Of a stretch of DNA of 64,000 bases, positions 33,416 to 42,400 are shown piece by piece. Each line of letters starts with the position of its first letter. Position 1 is the stretch's first letter. A program made the position numbers and the translations under genes. A model generated the notes under the pieces. That model was not told where the DNA came from and did not search any database. It saw only the letters and a list, made by a program, of their open reading frames with translations. Where the stretch lies: assembly GCF_001949145.1 (NCBI RefSeq), contig NW_019091410.1, forward strand, positions 12,089 through 76,088, read 5' to 3'. Source of the stretch: Acanthaster planci (lineage: Eukaryota; Echinodermata; Asteroidea; Valvatida; Acanthasteridae).

Positions 33416-36400
33416 GTAATTATATACATGTGGACCGGCAATAAGCCTTGTTCCCGTGTAATGTGCACATGCTCAGAGCAGAAGATTTAACAGAGGGGAA
33501 CAAATTCATTGACATGTGATCACTTTCCGATGCTGAAAGGGAAAATTACCATGATTTGGGAAAAACTCCACTTGGGCTACTCAAGCCACACCATGCACAC
33601 AGCATGTGCGAACATCGTTCATTTATATCAACAACTAATGCAGAAATAGAAACTTGTTTTTCTGTGTGCCATGGGTGAGAGGTTGGCTTGTTTTGAATTA
33701 ATTCTGTCAGGGTGTTATTTAGCCCCACTAGTGTGGCACAGATCACTCCCGATTTATCCTTAGCCACACTTCCGTCTACGCAATGTCGTGTCGGCGTATC
33801 GAACATTCCGGCGCACCCACTTATCATAGTGGGCGCAACTTCTTTTGCACACGAACATGATTCTTGATTTTTCTGCTTTCTAAAAACCATTTATTGAATG
33901 ATTTCACTCACGTTATTTAGGTATTTTCCAGTCTTTTTGCCTTTATCCATTCAATCTAACGGGCTCACAATCTTTGAAATAAGGTCATTGAGCATACGTC
34001 ACTTGACCCCCCCTCATCTTCTCGACGGCTGTTCCATGTAAAGACATATGTAATATACTGACTGAGCGATAAGATACTACATCATTACATGTACCAATGG
34101 GCTCTACCAAAACTTTGGCAGCAGTTTAGTTATCTTGACACGAAATTGCGTAGACGGATGTGTGGCTAAGGATATATCCGGAGTGATCCGCGCCACGTTA
34201 GTGGGGCTAGGTGTTATTGTGCTCTGTTCTGTTTTATCGTCATTAACCCTCCTATGCTTTGATGTATTCTTGACACAGTTGTCATATCAGCCAAACTCAG
34301 TCAAATTTCCCATATGTGTCTGTGTACTGAAGGAAATCAATTGGAAGGCATTTTTGACTGTTTTTGACGGTTAAAACACTAGGAGGGTTAAAAAAATGAC
34401 TCCAAGTTGCAATTTACTACTAGGCTTTACGGTCAACCCGGTCCATAACCAACTCGGTCCGAGTCAACTTTGGCCCAAGTCAACTCGGTCCCAAGTCAAG
34501 TCGGTCCCAAATCAACTCGGTCCCATTTAGGAGTTGCTAAGAAGGCTACTTTTCAAGCACGGCGTAGATGGACTAGAGTTTCAAGCTTAGTCATGTTAGT
34601 GTAGATTGAAAAATATATGCCTCTTAGAATATTTTTGCTGTCGATTGCGTGTTGTATTTGCTGGCATGCTGTGTGCTTTGTATGGAGCTGTTGCCAGATC
34701 AGGCCTATAAATGAGTGGCGCTCGACAGCCTCAGCTCCGCTGATGATGTACCCACGCAACATGGACTCTTTTCACACTTTCACAAAAATAAGAAAATAAA
34801 TTGAAACTGTCGGCTGACAGAAAGGGTTATCTTAAAATGTTGATCACGTGTAATGCAGTTGTTGGTTTTTATATTCATTATATATAATTTTTGTTCTTCA
34901 CTTTTATCATGTTTAGTAATCAGTGAACCCTGGGGCGAATGAGACGCTACATCGTTTGAAAGGGAAACTTAATTTCTTCCATCTGGTACCGTGAAAAGCG
35001 AAGACAGAAGTCTTTTCCTTCCTCCTTGATTCTTTCAAAATGCAAACAGAAATCTTTTTTCGACCCTGAGCTGAAGTCCAACCACATTGCGGACGTTGCC
35101 GACGTCATCGACCATCATGTACTGCCCAATGAAATAATTAACGATCTCCGACGTTGACTTGCAACCGATGTAACTTGGACCGAGTTGACTTGGGACTGAG
35201 TTGGTTACGGACCAAGTTGACCGGTACCCTTTACTAGTCGGGCAGATAGTTAGATCGCACTGGAAAATGGCTTAGACAAGAAAGAACTTATCCAAGACTT
35301 GTTTCATTTGCTGTTGCTACATGTAGTAAGCGCGGAGTTGTATTCAAATAATCATGAAATCCCTGACAACTTCTGTGTTCAGGTAATTGCCACTGCTAAG
35401 CTGCACCCCTACAACAGCATCAGCTTCCGCAAGGTCCTCACAGACCGCAAGGCCGGCATTGCGTTTGCCACGAACAAGATCAGGGAGGACTTCCGGCGCC
35501 TACTGTCGGAAGTCTGCACTCTATGCCCGAGCCGTCCCCCGGAGAAGAGCTTCAAGGATCTGCAGGACCACCTCCGGAAGGAACACGAACTGTTCTACTG
35601 CGATTTATGCATCAAGCACCTGAAGGTAAGTCCCGTCGCTGCCTTAACCCCTAACCTTCCTCCAGATCATCTGGGTGGTTTGGGGGGATTTGGGAGGATT
35701 GAGGAAGGTAGAGCCCAGTCATTGGTCGCAGTGCCAGGGGATTGGTGATTCTTGAATGTTTAAATGTAAAGAATTGCCATTGGTTCCCAAACATTTTTTC
35801 CATTTCTGAAGTGCCATTTCCTGGAACAATATTCAATAGCGCTGTACATATCAAAATAGCAAAAATAATATGATTACACAATAACAATTATATAAAAACT
35901 ACAATTAAAACCACATGTTCCAGGAAATGGCGCTTAAGAAATGAAATAAATGTTTGGGAATCAATGGCAATTCTTTACATTTAAACATTTCAAGAATCAC
36001 CAATCACCTAGCACTGCGACCAATGACTGGGCTCTACCTGACACAGTAGATTGCCAGCACAAAATGACCCAGGGTCTTTTGTGCAGTCCTCTTCACTGCA
36101 TTTGGTTTACTGCACAATTATGCACATAAAACAGTGAAGCACAGTTGTTGGGCAGCACAAAAGTGCAATCTGATATTCCTGTGAGGGACAGTTGGTGCAG
36201 TGCACAACACAACACAGCCGTGCTTCCTTGAGGTGTTCACCAAATGACCCAAAGAGTGACTTCAGCATAGGAGGGTTAAAAAGGTACGTCTCGATTTTAC
36301 CCTTGAGCTCGTGTTCATTCCTAATATCTTTCAACTGATTTGGCTAAGAATTCCACAACGTCGGACCAGCAATAGCAAATGCCCTGTTGTTAAGATTATT

Positions 36401-39400
36401 ATACGATTGAGGAACCTGAAGACTCAATGTATCCTGACTGCGCAAGTCATAAGCCGAGTGGCAGATTTTGGAAGATTCAGGAAATTGTCCTGCAAGAATG
36501 TCAAGGAAGTAATCCTACCTGCACAAGACTCTCCAAGACACTTCAATATTTCCTTAAATTTAATTGGCTTAATTTTTGGACTTTTGCCCTGCCCGTCGTG
36601 TATGTGACACGGCATGCTCAGTGTATGCCTCCGAAGGGTTGTGAAAAACCACAAACATATTCGGTTGGGACTCGAACCCACGACCTCCTGCTTACTAGTG
36701 CAGACGTCTTAACCGCTTGACCACCAAGCTTGCCGGTGTCGGCTTGCTGGTTCGAATCAGATGTAGCAGCAGGTACCGCAAACAACTGTTTTAAAGATTG
36801 ACACCGGGGAGACGTAAATTAATTTTTGATTTTTGCACTGTCCGACATCGGGCAGGGAAAAAAATCCCGAATTAATGTACGTCACCCTGGCGCAAGTCCA
36901 TTCTTAAAATAGTTTAATCGTCTTCACGCCTTCAAATTTAAAGGTAATGTTTTTTGCTGCATTTGCACAGGTGTTTTCCTCTGAGCGCAAGGCCTACTCC
37001 CGCAAGGACCTAGCCTTGCATCGACGCAAAGGTGACATCAAGGACACATCATATCGGGGCCACCCGCTGTGCGAGTTCTGCGACGAGAGATATTTTGACA
37101 ATGACGAGTTGCTCAGGCATCTCCGGCAGGAACATTACTACTGTCACTTCTGTGAGACGGACGGAGTCAGTAATCAGTATTACAAGTAAGATCCCCATAA
37201 ATTCTATTTCAAGACTTCCCAGGACATTGCTGCATAAGCATGTTCTTTACCCAGAGCTGAAAAGTCCTCAGACTTGTTTTTGAAAAGTGCAGCTGTGTTG
37301 AGAGGCCTCTGGAAATGAGGAACTTGATTGATAATTGAGAGACGGGTCTTAAGAGAACCTCTCTGTCTCCCCAACACAGGACTCTGTCATCTTGTCTTGC
37401 CTGTTTCTCCTTGTCCAAGTCTGTAGGAGTCCTCATAGGTCATTATGAGTGAAGTAATCATGGGTCCTCACAAGTCCTCATAGATCCCCACCAGGGGCCA
37501 ATTTATAGAGCTGCTTAAGCACAAAATTTGCTCAAGCGTGAAAATACCTTGCTTGCCAGATTGGGTTACCAGCCAAAACTCCATGTGATGTACATTGTTT
37601 TGTAATGGTTTTCACTTGTCGTCTGGTTAGCAGGACAATCATGTAGATTTTGAGCTGGTAACCTTTTTTAAGCAAGGAATTTTTGCACTTTTGTGCTTAA
37701 GCAGCTCTATGAAATTGGCCCCAGTCCTTGTATCTCTTGTGAGGACCAGTGTGTGTTTTTTCTCTGGCATAGAGGTCAGGCTGGTGTGTAACAAGTCTCA
37801 ACCTGGCTCTCTCTGTACTGACATGTGAAGACTGTGCAACCTACTGAGGTGGAAAAACCTGCATGCAGTGTGATATGGGGCATCGGCGAGATTTTATCAA
37901 GGGGAGGGGAGAATTACTTTCGGGGGAGGGGGGGACAAAGCACTCGCCAGCTAAGAACTGATATGCAGTTAATAGTGAGAGGAGGTCAGTTCTGAGGTTT
38001 TTGTCAAGCAAAGTGGTGATTTATATCCCCTGTAATCTCTCCCTTTTTTCATGTTGTTCATTGCCTCCGCTACTTTTTTTTACTTTTCAGGTTGGTTCAA
38101 TGGGGGCAGGTGCCCTTCCTTGCCCTTCCCTCTCGCGACACCCGTGAGGGTCATTCTATAAACTTTTGGGTCCATTTTTGTGTGTGTCCCTGTCACATCT
38201 GACAAAGACCTCTGCAAGTGTGGAACACTGTACCAGTATTTAATTTCTTGCCAAACAAATGGATGCAGCTTAAAGCCAATTTCAATATTTCTGTGTCAAC
38301 TGCCACTGGTTGGGATTAACAGGGACACCAAATATGTCATCCTTGTGGACTCCCCAAATTTATGGAGTGACCCATGAGTGTGTGGCCCAAAGTTGTTAGC
38401 TGTGTAAAAAGGTTCCAAGTCTGGTTCACACATTAGCCCAAGGTTCACCTGGAGTCTTTTTTTCTCCGTCGTTGCCAGTGATTACGGGAACCTGAAGGAG
38501 CATTTCAGCGAGGAGCATTACCTGTGTGAGGAGGACAGCTGCGCCCAGGAGCAGTTCACCCACGCCTTTCGCTCCAGCATTGACCTGAAGGCGCACCGGG
38601 CCACCGTCCACAGCGGCCAGATGTCCCGGGCTCAGGCCCGCCAGATGAGACAACTGGACGTGGAGATCAACCTCCCGCCGAGATCGTCTGAACGAGGTAA
38701 GCAAGTCTAAAAGGAACAAGAAACGGTGATGTAGAGCAGGCCCTTGAACTAGTAATCGAAGCGATTCGCATCATGCTTCACCAAGAAGCTATATATGAAA
38801 ATATATCTGGAAATTGTAATCGTACCGAACAACCTTAGATATTACTCACTTTTCTGGCTTCAACAGTTAAAAAAATTGCATAAAACTATGGAAATTGCAT
38901 ATATCTATGGGCAATGAATTTGGCCCCCCTTAAAAGAAAAAGCGATAATTTAACAATTTATAGCCAATTCAAATTATGACTTCTTGAAGACGTTACAATG
39001 TTTTAAAAAAACACACGAAAAATTCATCCCTGTTCATGCGTATGCTAAGTTGAACGCAAGTGGACCTGACCATTCTGTAGACATCAGTGTTGTATCCGAG
39101 ACCTTGATGTCTGAGACCAAGACCAAGGCATACGAGACCAAGACCGAGACTTACCCCTTCAAGACCAAGACCACGACTTTGAGACCGAGATTTTTGCAGG
39201 TCGAGACCGAGACCACGACATCTGAGACCGAGACCAACCATAAACCAATGTTTAGTTTTTACCAAAAGGTAAATAGGGACAAACATATGGCAGTACAATT
39301 AAGTACAAAAGAAATAAAGTGAAAATATTAGCTTAAAATCACACACACAAATAGGTCAAATATTTGTCAAAGAATGTCTCAGTTCTTTTATCAGTAATAC

Positions 39401-42400
39401 TGCTCTACTTTTACCCTGGTCTGGTCATTTTCAACCCAAGAGACCCAAATGATATAATGTGAACATTAAAACAAATATCCTTAGACTTTTTTTTTTGTAA
39501 TCAAAATACTGAAAAACAAATATCCAAAAAAGATGTACCGTAACGAAACTACTAAAACAACACATACCACATACAGTACAAGACGGAATGAAAGCACTTT
39601 CACACGTGCACACAATTCATAGCGTGCGCACAAACACAGACTGCTTCCTGTCCCGGCCCTACGATCAGCAGGAGACTACGTAGGGAACGGGAACCAGTCT
39701 AGTGTGCGAATTCCTCTACTCACAACCTCATCTCCATGGGGTCAAGCATCATGGCTACTCTGGATTGGAAATAAAGTAACAACTTGGGACAAGGTTGCCT
39801 CATGCTGCATTGACCGGCGCTTTTGAGACCGAGACCGGCCCTCCCAAGACCGAGACTTTGACGGGGGGAGACCGAGACTGCAAAAAAAGGTCTCGAGGCT
39901 GAGACCAGGTCTTGAGATGTACAACACTGGTAGATATTGGCTTTTGAAAACTGCATCTTTTGGGTGACGTTATAGGATATGTGATGACGTCATCATGAAA
40001 TCACTCTAATTTTTCATTTGTAGCACCTCCCTTTCTAAGTACCCGGAAGGTTTCAACTCAACGTGCTGTTATATAGCACTTTTTTCAGAGCTGTTTAAAG
40101 ATATCAAAGTGATTCACGGTTGTTTACCCCTGGTCATTGGACTTTGAGATCTGTTCTGTTCCCTAGGTTACTCATTCACACCCCGAGGTAGAGAGGTCAC
40201 TGCAGTAAAGCAGCTTACCTATGGACAAAAACGCCTTGATACCCATGGTGTTCAAACTAACATACCTACATATTATTTTTAACATTAGAACTACTTGTTC
40301 ATGGTACGGTCATGACGTCCAGACAGGATGAACATATTCCTTTTGCAAGGAGACCCAAGCTTTTGGAAGGGCTTAATCTCCTCTACAATTCTCAGTGTGT
40401 GAATAGCGATTGTGTTGACGAGGCTCCTAAGTGCCAGTGCGTTACTGCTCCCAAACAACACGGAAGACCAGATGGGAGCACAGCAGGGCTGTATAGACAG
40501 TGTGATGACCGTGAAGTTGAAAATGTGGCCTATGTGAGGTAAATACTTGTTGGTGCCCTGTATTAAGAATCACCCCCGCTTAATTCATTCACATCTGGCA
40601 TTTGTCTGCTTTTGCATCAGGTGGTTTTGGAGGTGGCCCCAGCTTTGCAAAGGGACGAGACAGACATAACTATGGAAACAGGTAAGGGTATTAAATTAAA
40701 AGATGTCGTGAGGACAAACTCTTAAGTGTTTCTGTAAGAATAGCAAAAGAGAAATGTCAGATGGTGCTAAAATATAATGCTAAACAGAAATATAGTGGAA
40801 CGCCGCTATAACGAACACGACGGGGTCCACGCTTAATGTTCGGTACAGCGGTCGTTTGGTTTAGCGAAATTAACTGCCGAACGTTTCGTTGCCATGTTGA
40901 ATAGCGCCCTCTCTTGTCTAACTGAAGTGCACCCTCTTGTGATACTATGATTTGCTGTTTTCATGATGTTTTGCTGTTGCTTTCAGGTTTTTGGAAATGT
41001 ATCCGTTAATTATTTTTGTTTGTTATTAAATCTTGAATTGCAAAATTGATATTTAGTTTATCCTAAAAATCGGGAATCTACCTGTACCACTCGGGATCGA
41101 TCTCTGATGCATGCCGTGGCGAATCTCAGTTGATTTGCAATGGTATAATGTTCGGTAGGTTTTGTGCACAAAATAGTTGGAGCCAAGGACGATGTTCGGT
41201 ACGAGCGAATGCTCGGTATAGCGGTGTTCGGTATAGCGACGTTCCACTGTAGAAACGAAGATGTTTCATGTTTGTTTTTTGAACATAACCCTAGAGAGTG
41301 TTCTGGCTACAATGCTGTAAGCAGCAGATTATAAAGTCGCAGTAGTGAGAACCCTGCTCAGTGTTACAAGATCTTACAGGTCAGCTATCCCCGAGGCCAA
41401 ACGGCCAAGTCCCCACCTGTCAAACCACCACAGGAGCCAACAAGGGCATTCCTTGATAGATCTATGAGCCCTGAGCCAGACCAAGAGAGGACACAATGTT
41501 CCTAACAATGCAAGCTCCTTTGTTTGGAACTGCACTTCAGTGGTTGACAAACGATCATGAAATGCATGTGTTACAGTCACATGGCTACCACTAACATGGC
41601 GCTTCTAAACTGATGAGGGGGTGCTTCTCATCAAGACGGATGCTCTAATGATGGCACACTTTATTGCAGTGTGTTTTTTCCTATAGCATCGAGGTGGGAC
41701 ATGATTCGTCACTGTCCCAAATGAAAGCACACTTGTAAAAAAAGAATGACTTCATTTTGTTTCAGGTTTATTTGATTAGTTCTAGAAGCCTCACACTGTA
41801 CCCTAATTGGCCTTGTTGTGTCTGGTGGGATGAGGGTTACAGACCCCAATAAAGAACCTTGCCCAGTCGTCCCAGTCATTCGGGTTGGTTTTTGTCAGAA
41901 ACATTTGTGCAACAAAAACCTTGTTTTTATTGTTCCTTGAAAGCAGCATTTGACCTTTACGTATCGCTAGAACTTGTGTGGGAGTTTTCTCAAGGGAAAA
42001 ATGCTTAGCGCAAAAACCACAAAGGTTGAAAAATATGTAGCCGTATATTTGTGACAAACAACATCTGTATTTTTTGGAAATTTCCTTTTGAAGAAAGGGG
42101 GAACATTTAGAGTCTTTTATATTATTTAATTATATTATTTTTTTAACACATAAAACAATGGTCTGAGAATATCCTGATCTCACTTCAACCATTGCGCATA
42201 ATAATCCATATGGCATGTCCGAAGCATTCGTATCGCATGCGGACACCATATTGACATTTGACTGAGATTGCTCTTCGATGAAGCAGTGTCTCAATGTCTC
42301 TTCTTTTTTGCTCACAGGGAGGAAGACTTCTCCCCAGCCATCCATGCATCCCTTGAGACAAGCAGACGGGAGATGTTGGAGCAACACAAGGCAAGGAGGC

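Noticed and set aside
18850-38100. Shared G-run repeat near 18880-19060 and 37880-38100
   Set aside because: Both have GGAGAAATTTT-type words with G runs and a T-rich tail, but the match is too loose to call a family by eye.
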